DNA of 64,000 nucleotides from Streptomyces diacarni (GTDB taxonomy: Bacteria; Actinomycetota; Actinomycetes; Streptomycetales; Streptomycetaceae). The notes beneath the pieces were generated by a model. The model saw only the letters and a program-made list of their open reading frames with translations, searched no databases and was not told the DNA's origin. The position numbers and the translations under genes are program-made. The stretch is taken from contig NZ_QOIN01000045.1 of assembly GCF_003323715.1 (NCBI RefSeq), positions 1-64,000 of the forward strand. The letters run 5' to 3'. Of this stretch, positions 44,885 through 53,181 are shown one piece after another. The number at the start of each line of letters is the position of its first letter. The first letter of the stretch is position 1.

Positions 44885-47200
44885 TCACCTCCGCGTGGCG
44901 GGCTCCGCCTCCTCGCTGCGGCCGCTCGCGCCGCCCTGGTCCGGCAGCGCGGCGGCGGGCTCGTCGCGGAGCTTGTCGCCCTCGACGTCGACGGTGGGCA
45001 GGACCCTGGCGAGCCAGCGCGGCAGCCACCAGGCGCGCCGGTCCAGCAGGTTGAGGACGGCGGGCACCAGCGCCATGCGGACGACGAACGCGTCGAAGAA
45101 GACGGCCACGGCGAGACCGAAACCGATCATCTTCACCATGGAGTCGCTGGAGCCGATGAACCCGGAGAAGACGGCGATCATGATGACGGCGGCCGCGGTG
45201 ACGACCCGCGCGCCGTGCCGGAACCCGGTCACCACGGCCTCCCGCGCCGACTCCCCGTGGGCGTAGGCCTCCCGCATCCGGGTCACCAGGAACACCTCGT
45301 AGTCCATCGCGAGGCCGAAGACCACGCCCACCATGAAGATCGGCATCATCGACATGACCGGCCCGGTCTGCTCCACGCCGAACAGTCCGCCGAGCCAGCC
45401 CCACTGGAAGACCGCGACGACGGCGCCGAGCGCGGCGACCACGGACAGCAGGAAGCCCAGCGCGGCCTTCAACGGCACCAGCACGGAGCGGAAGACGACC
45501 ATCAGCAGCAGGAACGCCAGTCCGACCACCAGCGCCAGGTACGGCAGCAGCGCGTCGTTCAGCTTCTGCGACACGTCGATGTTCATCGCCGTCGACCCGG
45601 TGACCAGGACGTCGGCGCCCGTCTTGGGGCTCAGTTCGGCGCCCGTGTCGCGGATGTCGTGCACCAGGTCCTGGGTCTGCGTCGAGGACGGGTGCGAGTC
45701 GGGGACGACGGTGATCATCGCCGTGTCGCCCGCCTTGTTGAACTGCGGCTTGGCCACTCCGGCGATGCCGTCGAGTCGGGACAGCTCCCGCACGGTGTGG
45801 TCGACCGCGGCCTTGGGATCGTCGCTGCCCCGGGCGTCCGCCACGGTCATCAGCGGGCCGTTGAAGCCGGGCCCGAAGCCGTCCGAGAGCAGGTCGTAGG
45901 CCTTGCGCTGGGTGGTGTCCGTCGGCTTCGACCCGTCGTCGGGCAGGCCGAGTTCGAGGGAGGTGGCCGGCAGGGCGATCACGCCGAGGCCTACCACGCC
46001 GGCCAGCAGCACGGCGACGGGGCGCCGCTGGACGAACCGCGCCCAGCGGGTGCCGGCAGGCTCCTTGGCCGCCGGCTGCCCGGCCTTCTCCGCCGCTCCG
46101 GTCGCCCGTGCGCCCGGTGCGGTCTGTGCGCCCTGTGCGTTCTCGGCGTCGGCGTCCCGCGCCTGCTCGCGTTCCTGCTTGCGTGCCTTGCGGCCGACGA
46201 TGCGGCTGCCCGCGAAGCCCAGCAGCGCGGGGATCAGCGTGAGGGCCACCAGCACGGCGATGGCGACGGTGCCGGCCGCCGCGACGCCCATCTTGGTGAG
46301 CATCGGAATGTTGACGACCGCCAGTCCGACCAGCGCGATGATGACCGTCAGACCGGCGAAGACCACCGCGGAGCCGGCCGTGCCGACGGCCCGCCCCGCG
46401 GCCTCCTCCCGCGCGCGGCCCTCGTGGAGTTCGGCGCGGTAGCGGGAGACGACGAACAGCGCGTAGTCGATGCCGACCGCCAGGCCGATCATCATGGCCA
46501 GGATGGAGGTGGTGGAGCCCAGGTCCATCACGCTGGCGAGCGCGGTGATCGTCGAGACACCGATGCCCACGCCGATCAGCGCGGTCAGCAGCGGGAGCCC
46601 TGCGGCGACCAGCGAGCCGAAGGTGACGACCAGGACGACGGCGGCCACCACCACGCCGATGACCTCGCCGGCGCCCGTCGTCGGGATGGTGCTCAGCGCG
46701 TCACCGCCGATCTCCACCGTCATGCCGCTGTCCCGCGCGTGCTCGCCGGTCTTCTCCAGCGCGTCGCGGGTGTCGTCGGACAGCTCCATCGAGCTGACCT
46801 TGTAGTTGACCGAGATGTAGGCGGTCTCGCCGTCCTTGCTGACGGCCTCGCCGGTGAACGGGTCGATGACCCTGGCCACCTCGTCGGAACCCGACTTCAG
46901 CGCGGAAACGGCGTCCTGGACCGCGGCCTTGTTGGCCGCGTCGGTGATCTTCTCACCCTTGGGCGCGTCGAAGACGACGCGCGCGGTCGCGCCGTCGGCG
47001 TTGGCGCCGGGGAAGCGCTGGTCCAGCAGGTCGAAGGCCTTCTGGGCCTCGGTGCCCGGAATCGAGAAGGAGGTGGAGGCGGCGGGCGGCGCGGTGGCGG
47101 CGCCCGCCCCCGCTATCGCGAGCAACGCCACCCACAGCAGCACGACGATGCCGCGCCGCCGGAAGGCGAGCCGCCCCAGGCGGGAGAGGAAGGTTGCCAC
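44885..47200 (-). CDS. MMPL-family RND transporter
   Basis: Protein of 771 aa with two homologous halves. Each half has one helix, a large extracellular loop and a five-helix bundle. Proton-relay motifs are MIGLAVGIDYALFVVSRYRAELHEG (first half) and MVGVVFGLAMDYEVFLVTRMREAYAHG (second half). It exports lipids or hydrophobic drugs with the proton gradient. GTG 47200 is chosen because the membrane anchor starts here and GGAG lies 9 nt upstream; the in-frame extension to 47263 overlaps only leader sequence. The TetR gene precedes it by 111 nt, so it is probably the controlled target. Confidence 0.92.
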   Translation of the reverse strand: MATFLSRLGRLAFRRRGIVVLLWVALLAIAGAGAATAPPAASTSFSIPGTEAQKAFDLLDQRFPGANADGATARVVFDAPKGEKITDAANKAAVQDAVSALKSGSDEVARVIDPFTGEAVSKDGETAYISVNYKVSSMELSDDTRDALEKTGEHARDSGMTVEIGGDALSTIPTTGAGEVIGVVVAAVVLVVTFGSLVAAGLPLLTALIGVGIGVSTITALASVMDLGSTTSILAMMIGLAVGIDYALFVVSRYRAELHEGRAREEAAGRAVGTAGSAVVFAGLTVIIALVGLAVVNIPMLTKMGVAAAGTVAIAVLVALTLIPALLGFAGSRIVGRKARKQEREQARDADAENAQGAQTAPGARATGAAEKAGQPAAKEPAGTRWARFVQRRPVAVLLAGVVGLGVIALPATSLELGLPDDGSKPTDTTQRKAYDLLSDGFGPGFNGPLMTVADARGSDDPKAAVDHTVRELSRLDGIAGVAKPQFNKAGDTAMITVVPDSHPSSTQTQDLVHDIRDTGAELSPKTGADVLVTGSTAMNIDVSQKLNDALLPYLALVVGLAFLLLMVVFRSVLVPLKAALGFLLSVVAALGAVVAVFQWGWLGGLFGVEQTGPVMSMMPIFMVGVVFGLAMDYEVFLVTRMREAYAHGESAREAVVTGFRHGARVVTAAAVIMIAVFSGFIGSSDSMVKMIGFGLAVAVFFDAFVVRMALVPAVLNLLDRRAWWLPRWLARVLPTVDVEGDKLRDEPAAALPDQGGASGRSEEAEPATRR

Positions 47201-47311
47201 GGGTGGAACTCCAGAGGTGATGAGGGACCCGCGAGGCGCCGGTGCGCACGTCGCTGGACGCACGGGGCCCGGGGGTGCGGGTGGGGCGGGCGGGAAGGTG
47301 TGGTGCCGGTT

Positions 47312-47908
47312 TCAGGCGCGCAGCGCGGGCAGCACGACGGCGTCGAGGTAGGTGGCCAGGAAGTCCTGGGTGGCCGCGTGTCCGTCGATCAGTTCGCGGC
47401 TGATCAGCGCGCCGACGAGCATGTGCGGCACGAGGTCGAGAGCGGGGTTGTCGGAGCGGATCTCGCCCCGCCGCACCGCCCGGTCGAGCATCACGCGCAG
47501 GTCGGCGATGCTCGGTTCGATCAGCAGCTCGCGCAGGGCTCTGAGCAGTTCGGGGTTGTCGTGCGCCGCGCGGCCGACGCCGCGCATGAGCGCGGCGTCC
47601 TGTTCGATCCGACAGTCATCGAACGCGTGCACGATGGCGTCCCTGAGGTCGCCGCGCAGCGAGCCCGTGTCGGCGACGCCCCGCGCGGCGCCCGGTCTCC
47701 CGTGCTTGAGCGCGCGGGCGACGAGCTCGGGCTTGCTGCCCCACTGCCGGTAGAGGGTGGCCTTACTGGAGTGCGTACCGGCGGCGACGGCGTCCATGGT
47801 GAGCGCGTCGTACCCCACCTCGCGCAGCAGCTGGAGCACGGCGTCGTAGAGCTCCGCCTCGCGCTCCGGAGTGATTCTGCTGCGCCGCGTCGCTGCCACG
47901 GACGTCAT
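47312..47908 (-). CDS. TetR-family transcriptional regulator
   Basis: Protein of 198 aa. The N-terminal HTH is ELYDAVLQLLREVGYDALTMDAVAAGTHSSKATLYRQWGSKPELVARAL. The C-terminal helical domain fits the TetR ligand/dimerisation fold. ATG 47908 follows GGAGGT at 6-nt spacing. Two palindromes lie 17-80 nt upstream. It is the first gene of an operon with the MMPL transporter and probably represses both; the inducer is likely an MMPL substrate. Confidence 0.92.
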   Translation of the reverse strand: MTSVAATRRSRITPEREAELYDAVLQLLREVGYDALTMDAVAAGTHSSKATLYRQWGSKPELVARALKHGRPGAARGVADTGSLRGDLRDAIVHAFDDCRIEQDAALMRGVGRAAHDNPELLRALRELLIEPSIADLRVMLDRAVRRGEIRSDNPALDLVPHMLVGALISRELIDGHAATQDFLATYLDAVVLPALRA

Positions 47909-47924
47909 TCTGGCACCTCCAGCG

Positions 47925-47943
47925 GTACGAAACCGTTTCGTAC
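47925..47943. promoter_or_regulatory. 19-bp perfect palindrome upstream of tetR (operator 1)
   Basis: GTACGAAAC-C-GTTTCGTAC, a perfect 9-bp inverted repeat with one central base, 17 nt before the tetR start. This spacing and size fit a TetR-dimer operator overlapping the promoter. Confidence 0.75.
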
Positions 47944-47970
47944 TTCTCACGACCATACGGCACCGATGAG

Positions 47971-47988
47971 CGAAACGGAAACGTTTCG
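47971..47988. promoter_or_regulatory. Second GAAACGTTTC palindrome upstream of tetR (operator 2)
   Basis: CGAAACG (47971-47977) and CGTTTCG (47982-47988) flank a 4-nt loop; within it GAAACGTTTC (47978-47987) is a perfect 10-bp palindrome. It shares the CGAAAC/GTTTCG half-sites with operator 1, 46 nt away centre to centre. Confidence 0.55.
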
Positions 47989-48170
47989 ATAGGCGGGCGC
48001 GGCGCCACCGCGCGCCCGGAGCGGCCGGGCGTCCGCCGACCCGGCGGACGGGAGAAGAGCCGACCCGGCCGATCGGCCGGAGCCGGCCCGGCACCGCGTC
48101 GACCGGGACGCACGCGCGGAGAGGAACGGCAACAGGGGCAGCGGCGCCGCGTTCGAGGCCTCGGGGGAGC

Positions 48171-48196
48171 CGAGTGGCGCCGCATGGCGCCACTCG
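48171..48196 (-). terminator. Hairpin terminator after the quinone reductase gene
   Basis: Perfect 11-bp stem CGAGTGGCGCC (48171-48181) / GGCGCCACTCG (48186-48196), loop GCAT. It begins 5 nt past the stop of the oxidoreductase gene. Confidence 0.85.
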
Positions 48197-48200
48197 CGGT

Positions 48201-49124
48201 TCACTCCACCGTCAGGACCAGCTTGCCGTCCAGGCCGCCCGCCTCGCCGGCGCGGTGCGCCCGCGCGGCCTCGGCGAGGGGGATCGGCTCGTGCAGCGGC
48301 ACGTCGAGCGTGCCCCGCCGGTGCAGGGCCAGCACCCGGTCGAGGGCCTCACCTGTGCGGTCCTCGCCGGCGCCGCCCGAGGAGAAGCGCACGCCGAACG
48401 TCTGCGCCGCCTGCGGATCGGCGAGCGTCAGCACCCTGGCGGGGCCGCCCGCGAGCCGCACGGACTCCCCCAGCACGTCCGCGCCCGAGGCGTCCAGTAC
48501 GGCGGCGACCCCGCCGGGGGCGGCGGCCCGCACCTGCTCAGGCCAACCGTTCCCGTACGTCACCTGGGTGGCTCCCAGGCGCGTCAGCCGCTCCCGCGCC
48601 CGTTCGCCCGCCGTGCCGACCACGCGCGCACCACGCTCCAGCGCGCACTGCACCGCGAGGTTGCCCACGGCGCCGCCCGCGCCGTGGACCAGCACGGTCT
48701 CCCCCGCCGCGATCTCCAGTTCGGTGAGGGCCCGGTGTGCGGCCTCCGCCGCGACCGGCAGCCCGGCGGCCCGCCGCACGTCCAGGTCGTCGGGCCGTCG
48801 CCGCAGTTGCGCGGTGTCGGCCAGCAGGAGAGAGGCGTAGGCGCCGGGTGCGCGGCCGAAGACCTCGTCACCCGCTGACAGGTCGCTGACGCCGTCGCCC
48901 ACCGATTCGACGGTGCCGGCGAACTCCAGCCCGGGAATGTGCGGCAGGGTGACGGGCATGGCGGTGACCATGGCGCCGCTCCGGATCTTCCAGTCCAGCG
49001 GGTTGACGCCCGCGGCCCGCACCGCGATCCGCACCTGGTCGGGGTCCGGCTCGGGGATGTCGATACCGGTCGGCTGGAGGACCTCGGGATCGCCGTAGGT
49101 GGCGAAGGCGATGGCCTCGGGCAT
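48201..49124 (-). CDS. Zinc-free medium-chain NADP-dependent oxidoreductase (quinone reductase type)
   Basis: Protein of 307 aa of the MDR superfamily. Motifs: VRAAGVNPLDWKIRSG, LPHIPGLEFAGTVESVG, the nucleotide-binding VLVHGAGGAVGNLAVQ and ARVVGTAG.., and the C-terminal GTLDVPLHEPIPLAEAARAHR. Zinc-ligand cysteines of alcohol dehydrogenases are missing, so it should be a quinone- or enone-reductase-like enzyme. The start is ATG 49124 or GTG 49133; GTG has a GAGGAAA site at 5 nt and may be the true start. It follows the amino acid permease by about 80 nt in the same direction. Confidence 0.87.
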   Translation of the reverse strand: MPEAIAFATYGDPEVLQPTGIDIPEPDPDQVRIAVRAAGVNPLDWKIRSGAMVTAMPVTLPHIPGLEFAGTVESVGDGVSDLSAGDEVFGRAPGAYASLLLADTAQLRRRPDDLDVRRAAGLPVAAEAAHRALTELEIAAGETVLVHGAGGAVGNLAVQCALERGARVVGTAGERARERLTRLGATQVTYGNGWPEQVRAAAPGGVAAVLDASGADVLGESVRLAGGPARVLTLADPQAAQTFGVRFSSGGAGEDRTGEALDRVLALHRRGTLDVPLHEPIPLAEAARAHRAGEAGGLDGKLVLTVE

Positions 49125-49205
49125 GGCGGGCACCTGCTTTCCTCGGAGTGGCTCAGTCCGCCCGCGTTCCCCCCGCGTGCGCTCGCCATGCCCCCTCGCC
49201 CGCCC

Positions 49206-50798
49206 TCACCGGCCTGGCTCCCCGCTCGCCCCCTCCCCCGCGGACGAGTCCGCCACCGGGTCCGCCCGCGGATCCGCCACCGGATCCGCCGGGTCGGGGA
49301 GACTCGTGGCCGTGGCGCCCCTCGTGTCCGGGGCGCCGGGCGGCTCCGTGGCGCCGGTCGCCACGCGACTGTTGTGGCGTCCCCACAGCAGGTAGATCAG
49401 GACGCCCACCGCCATCCACACCAGGAAGCGCGCCCAGGTGATCAGCGGCAGGCTGCCCACCAGGACCAGGCACAGGACCAGCGCCACCAGCGGCAGCACC
49501 GGGACCCACGGCGTACGGAAGGCGCGGGGCAGGTCGGGGCGGCGGCGCCGGAGGTAGATGACGCCCACGCACACGGCGATGAAGGAGGTGAGCATCCCGA
49601 TGTTGCCGAGTTCCGCGAGGTCCTGGATGGGCAGCAGCGCCGTCATCAGCGCCACCATGCAGCCGAGCGTCCAGGTGATCCGGCGCGGGCTGCGGGTGAC
49701 CGGGTGGACCCGCGCGAACCAGCCGGGCAGCAGTCGGTCGCGGCTCATCGCGAGGAAGACCCGGCTCTGCCCCAGCAGCATGATCATGACGACGGTCGTC
49801 AGCCCGCAGATGGCGCCGACGCCGACGATCCGCACCGCCCAGTCCTCGCCCGCGGCCTCCAACGCGCCCGTCACCGGGGCGGCGTTGTCCAGCTGGGTGT
49901 AGGGCCGCATCCCGGTGACGACCAGGGAGACGGTGACGTAGAGGGTGGCGCAGGCGGCGACCGTGGCCATCAGTGCGATCGGCAGGGTGCGCTGCGGGCG
50001 CTTGGCCTCCTCCGCGCTGCTGGCCATGATGTCGAAGCCGGAGTACGAGCCGAACACGATGGCGGCTCCGGTGAGGATGCCGGCGAAGCCGAACGTGGCG
50101 TTGGTACTGATCCCGGCCCAGCCCAGCAGCGGCTGCTCCCAGAAGCCGCCCTCGGCTCCGGCGGGACGGGGCTCGGGTACGAACGGGGCCCAGTTGTCCG
50201 GGTCGACGTGGGAGACGCCGACGGCCAGGAAGAGCACGATGGCGGCCAGCTTGACCAGTGTCATGGCCACATTGAGGCGTGAGGTGGTGCGCACACCGGC
50301 GGCCAGGATCGCGGTGAGCACGAGGATGACGGCGACCGCGGGCACGTTGACGGCCGCTTCGGGTCCGGCTATGGACTCCGGCAGCCGTATCCCGAAGGTG
50401 GCCAGGAAGTCGGTGACGTACTGGGACCATCCGGCGGCGACCGCGCCGGCGCCCATCGTCATGTCGAGGATGAGGTCCCAGCCGATCAGCCAGGCGACCG
50501 GCTCGCCCAGTGACAGGTACGCGAACGTGTAGGCGCTGCCCGCGACCGGCACCGTGCTGGCGAACTCCATGTAGCACAGGGCCACCAGCCCGGAGACGAA
50601 GGCGCCCAGCGCGAAGGAGAGGGCGATGGCGGGTCCGGCGTAGTTGGCGGCCGCGGTGCCGGTCAGGACGAAGATGCCGCCGCCGATGGTGACGCCGATG
50701 CCCATCATCGTCAGCTGGAGCGGCCCCAGCGAGCGGTTCAGCCGGGTGCCGGGGCGCTCGGCGTCCCGCAGCGTCGCTTCGATCGATTTGGTGCGCAC
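49206..50798 (-). CDS. APC-superfamily amino acid permease
   Basis: Protein of 530 aa with about 12 membrane helices. It starts RSLGPLQLTMMGIGVTIGGGIFVLTGTAAANYAGPAIALSFALG, the substrate-binding unwound helix 1 of the cationic amino acid transporter-like branch. FGSYSGFDIMASSAEEAKRPQRTLPIA is also typical. The last 60 residues are hydrophilic with repeats of DPVADPRADPVAD. GTG at 50798 has AGGAGG that overlaps the stop of the aminotransferase gene, so the two are translationally linked. It probably imports the amino acid handled by that enzyme. Confidence 0.9.
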   Translation of the reverse strand: MRTKSIEATLRDAERPGTRLNRSLGPLQLTMMGIGVTIGGGIFVLTGTAAANYAGPAIALSFALGAFVSGLVALCYMEFASTVPVAGSAYTFAYLSLGEPVAWLIGWDLILDMTMGAGAVAAGWSQYVTDFLATFGIRLPESIAGPEAAVNVPAVAVILVLTAILAAGVRTTSRLNVAMTLVKLAAIVLFLAVGVSHVDPDNWAPFVPEPRPAGAEGGFWEQPLLGWAGISTNATFGFAGILTGAAIVFGSYSGFDIMASSAEEAKRPQRTLPIALMATVAACATLYVTVSLVVTGMRPYTQLDNAAPVTGALEAAGEDWAVRIVGVGAICGLTTVVMIMLLGQSRVFLAMSRDRLLPGWFARVHPVTRSPRRITWTLGCMVALMTALLPIQDLAELGNIGMLTSFIAVCVGVIYLRRRRPDLPRAFRTPWVPVLPLVALVLCLVLVGSLPLITWARFLVWMAVGVLIYLLWGRHNSRVATGATEPPGAPDTRGATATSLPDPADPVADPRADPVADSSAGEGASGEPGR

Positions 50799-50807
50799 GC
50801 GCCCCTC

Positions 50808-52109
50808 CTAGTCCTGGGCGTCCACGTGGGCGCCGGGCGCGTGGGCGTGGGCGTCCCCGTGGGCGGCGTCGGCTGCCTGGGCGCCGGGCGCGTGGGCGTG
50901 GGCGGTGGTCTCCGTGCCGGCCCGGCACTCGGCGAGGCAGGCGGGCAGCAGTTCGGCCAGGTGGGCGTAGTCGGCGGGGTCGTTGTACAGGTGCGCGGAC
51001 AGCCGCAGGAAGCCGCGCCCTCTCCAGGTGGTGCAGGCGACGTCGCAGCCGGTGCGGGCGGAGACGCGGCACTGGAGCGCGTGCGCCGCCTCCTGGTCGG
51101 CGGCCAGCCCCGCGGGCAGCGGCACCAGCCGCATGGCGGGCGCGGCGCAGGCGGCCAGTGCGGCCAGATCCCCGGTGCGGCCCAGTGCCGCGGCGAGCGT
51201 GCGCTGTGCCTCGTCGGCGAGTCGCGTCATCCGCGCGCGGGCGGCGTCCCAGCCGTAGCGGCGTTCGATGAACTCCAGCGCCTCGGGGGCCGCGAGCCAG
51301 GCGGTGAGGTCCGCGGTGCCCTGGTGGTCGAACCGCTGGGGGAACGGCTCGGGTGCGCCCCAGGAGTCGACGACGGGGTACAGCTCCTGGGCGAGCGGGC
51401 CGCGCGCCACCAGGGCGCCCGTGCCGCGCGGGGTGCAGGGCCACTTGTGCAGGTTGCCCACCCAGTAGTCGGCCGCGCCCGCGTGGGCGAGGGGGTCGGC
51501 GAGCATGCCGGGGCCGTGGGCGCCGTCCACCAGCACGCGGGCGCCCGCGCTGTGAGCGGCTTCCACCAGGTCGGCGACCGGGAACACGCGGGCGGTCGCC
51601 GAGGTGATCTGGTCGACGACGAGGAGGGAGACGGGCCCGGCGGCCAGGGCAGCGCCCACCCGCGCGGTGATCTCCTCAGCGGTGGCGCTCAGCGGCACGT
51701 GCACCGTGCGGACGCGTGCTCCGGCACGGCGTGCTGCCCGTTCGACCGCCCAGACGACGGCGCCGTAGGCGTGGTCGGTCAGCAGCACCTCGGAGTCCGG
51801 CGGCAGCGTGATGCTGCCCAGTACGGCGCTGACGCCGGCGCTGGCGTTCGCCACCAGCGCCAGGTCCTCGGGCGGGGTGCGCAGATAGCGGGCGAGGCGC
51901 GTGCGGGCGTGCGCCACCCGCTCGGGCAGCCCGCGGAACCACGGGTCGGGCCCCGCGTCCATCTCCGTCCGCAGGGCCTGCTGCGCCGCGAGCGCCGCGC
52001 GCGGCACCGCGCCGTAGGAGCCGTGGTTCAGGTGGCGGACAGCCGGGTCCAGCGCCCAGTCCTCGAACGGGTGCCCGGCACCGTGGCCGGGTTCGGTGGA
52101 GGGGGTCAT
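50808..52109 (-). CDS. Class V aminotransferase-fold PLP enzyme (isopenicillin N epimerase-like)
   Basis: Protein of 433 aa. The N-terminal DPAVRHLNHGSYGAVPRA, LVANASAGVSAVLGSI and the PLP region LLVVDQITSATARVFPVADLVEAAHSAGARVLVDGAHGPGM and YWVGNLHKWPCTPRGTGALV (lysine in HK) match the IPN-epimerase/cysteine desulfurase-like group. It may act as an amino acid epimerase, lyase or C-S lyase; the substrate is unknown. The C-terminus adds about 30 residues, with AHAHAPGA repeated and six His, that could bind metal. ATG at 52109 is preferred over the frame start 52190 because the latter includes the operator. Confidence 0.85.
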   Translation of the reverse strand: MTPSTEPGHGAGHPFEDWALDPAVRHLNHGSYGAVPRAALAAQQALRTEMDAGPDPWFRGLPERVAHARTRLARYLRTPPEDLALVANASAGVSAVLGSITLPPDSEVLLTDHAYGAVVWAVERAARRAGARVRTVHVPLSATAEEITARVGAALAAGPVSLLVVDQITSATARVFPVADLVEAAHSAGARVLVDGAHGPGMLADPLAHAGAADYWVGNLHKWPCTPRGTGALVARGPLAQELYPVVDSWGAPEPFPQRFDHQGTADLTAWLAAPEALEFIERRYGWDAARARMTRLADEAQRTLAAALGRTGDLAALAACAAPAMRLVPLPAGLAADQEAAHALQCRVSARTGCDVACTTWRGRGFLRLSAHLYNDPADYAHLAELLPACLAECRAGTETTAHAHAPGAQAADAAHGDAHAHAPGAHVDAQD

Positions 52110-52144
52110 ACGAAGAACGGCCTCGCAGAGTGGTCTGATGACTG

Positions 52145-52159
52145 AGTCATCTGATGACT
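52145..52159. promoter_or_regulatory. 15-bp palindrome AGTCATC-T-GATGACT (FadR-type operator)
   Basis: Perfect 7-bp inverted repeat with one central base, 36 nt upstream of the aminotransferase start. A half-site TCTGATGAC lies just to the left at 52134-52142. The motif recurs at 52253-52267. Confidence 0.8.
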
Positions 52160-52252
52160 TGCTGACGTTCCCCGGGACGGTAGACGGCATTCCCCTCGCT
52201 CAACAGGGGTGAGCGAGTAAATTCCGCTCCGTGACCCGAAGACTCCACGAGG

Positions 52253-52267
52253 AGTCATCAGATGACT
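52253..52267. promoter_or_regulatory. 15-bp palindrome AGTCATC-A-GATGACT (FadR-type operator)
   Basis: Perfect palindrome that extends to 17 bp (GAGTCATCAGATGACTC, 52252-52268). It is 108 nt from the other copy and 128 nt upstream of the FadR-type gene. The pair brackets the divergent promoter region. Confidence 0.8.
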
Positions 52268-52272
52268 CGCGT

Positions 52273-52309
52273 GTGTCATCGTTGCTGCGCGCGTGTCATC
52301 GTTGCTGCG
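52273..52309. repeat. Tandem 17-mer GTGTCATCGTTGCTGCG
   Basis: Two exact copies, 52273-52289 and 52293-52309, with a 20-bp period, between the second palindrome and the FadR-type gene. The GTCATC core resembles an operator half-site. Confidence 0.7.
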
Positions 52310-52394
52310 GCAGCAGACCCCGCCCACGGGCATGCACGGGCGTACACGGGCACGGCGGCGGAACGGGAATCGGGACGGGAACGGAACGGGCGAC

Positions 52395-53087
52395 ATGGCG
52401 GCGACGGACACGGCGGCGCGCGGACTGCGCGCCATGATCGGCAGCGGCGAACTGACCCCGGGCCGGCAGCTGCCGCCCGAACCGGAACTCTGTTCCCGCC
52501 TCGGCGTCTCGCGCGGCTCCCTGCGTGAGGCCGTCCGCTCACTGGCGGCGCTCGGGATGCTGGAGTCCCGGCACGGTTCCGGCACGTACGTCTCCGCGCT
52601 GCTGCCCGCGCAGATGCTCGCGGGCTTCGCCGCCACGGTCGACGTGCTGCCGCTGGACGGGCTGCTGGAGCTGTACGACGTACGCCGCGGCCTGGAGTCC
52701 CACGCGGCGGCCCTGGCCGCCGCCCGCGCCGAGGACGGCCTCGTCGACCGGCTGCGCGCACTCCACGCGCGGCTGTCGGTGACCGAGGACGACGACGAAC
52801 TGCACGACCTGGACCGCGAGTTCCACGCCACCCTGTGCGCGGCGAGCGGCAACGACACGCTCGCCGCGCTCTGCGACATCCTCCGCTCCCGCGGCCGCCA
52901 CTACAGCGTCTACGGCACCGAGGAGACGGACGCCCTGCGGACCGCCAGCGACCTCGGCCACGAAGCCCTCATCGCCGCGCTCGCCGCCCGCGACCCCCAG
53001 GCCGCGGCGGCCGCCGCCAGCGCCCACCTGTCCCAGACGGAACGCTGGCTGCGCCGCCTGCGCCCCACGCCCGGCTCGGGCCGCTGA
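52395..53087 (+). CDS. FadR-type (FCD) GntR regulator
   Basis: Protein of 230 aa. The N-terminal HTH is RGLRAMIGSGELTPGRQLPPEPELCSRLGVSRGSLREAVRSLAALGMLESRHGSGTYV. The FCD domain has metal-ligand-type residues in LHDLDREFHATLCAASGN and DLGHEALIAALAARD. ATG 52395 is chosen because upstream in-frame sequence (from 52293) overlaps the direct repeat. It is divergent from the aminotransferase/permease pair, and the two 15-bp palindromes between them are its likely operators. The ligand is probably the amino acid or product of that pathway. Confidence 0.9.
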   Translation: MAATDTAARGLRAMIGSGELTPGRQLPPEPELCSRLGVSRGSLREAVRSLAALGMLESRHGSGTYVSALLPAQMLAGFAATVDVLPLDGLLELYDVRRGLESHAAALAAARAEDGLVDRLRALHARLSVTEDDDELHDLDREFHATLCAASGNDTLAALCDILRSRGRHYSVYGTEETDALRTASDLGHEALIAALAARDPQAAAAAASAHLSQTERWLRRLRPTPGSGR

Positions 53088-53181
53088 GGTCCGGGCGCGA
53101 CGCGTGGTGGCGCGCGCGGGGCGCGGCCCCGCCGTGGGAGGCTCGGGTGAACGACCACCCACCGCCGAAGGGGGCAGCGCC

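Noticed and set aside
44885..47200. MMPL protein as the lanthipeptide exporter
   Set aside because: It is in its own TetR operon about 8 kb from the lan operon with good operators; no evidence links the two.
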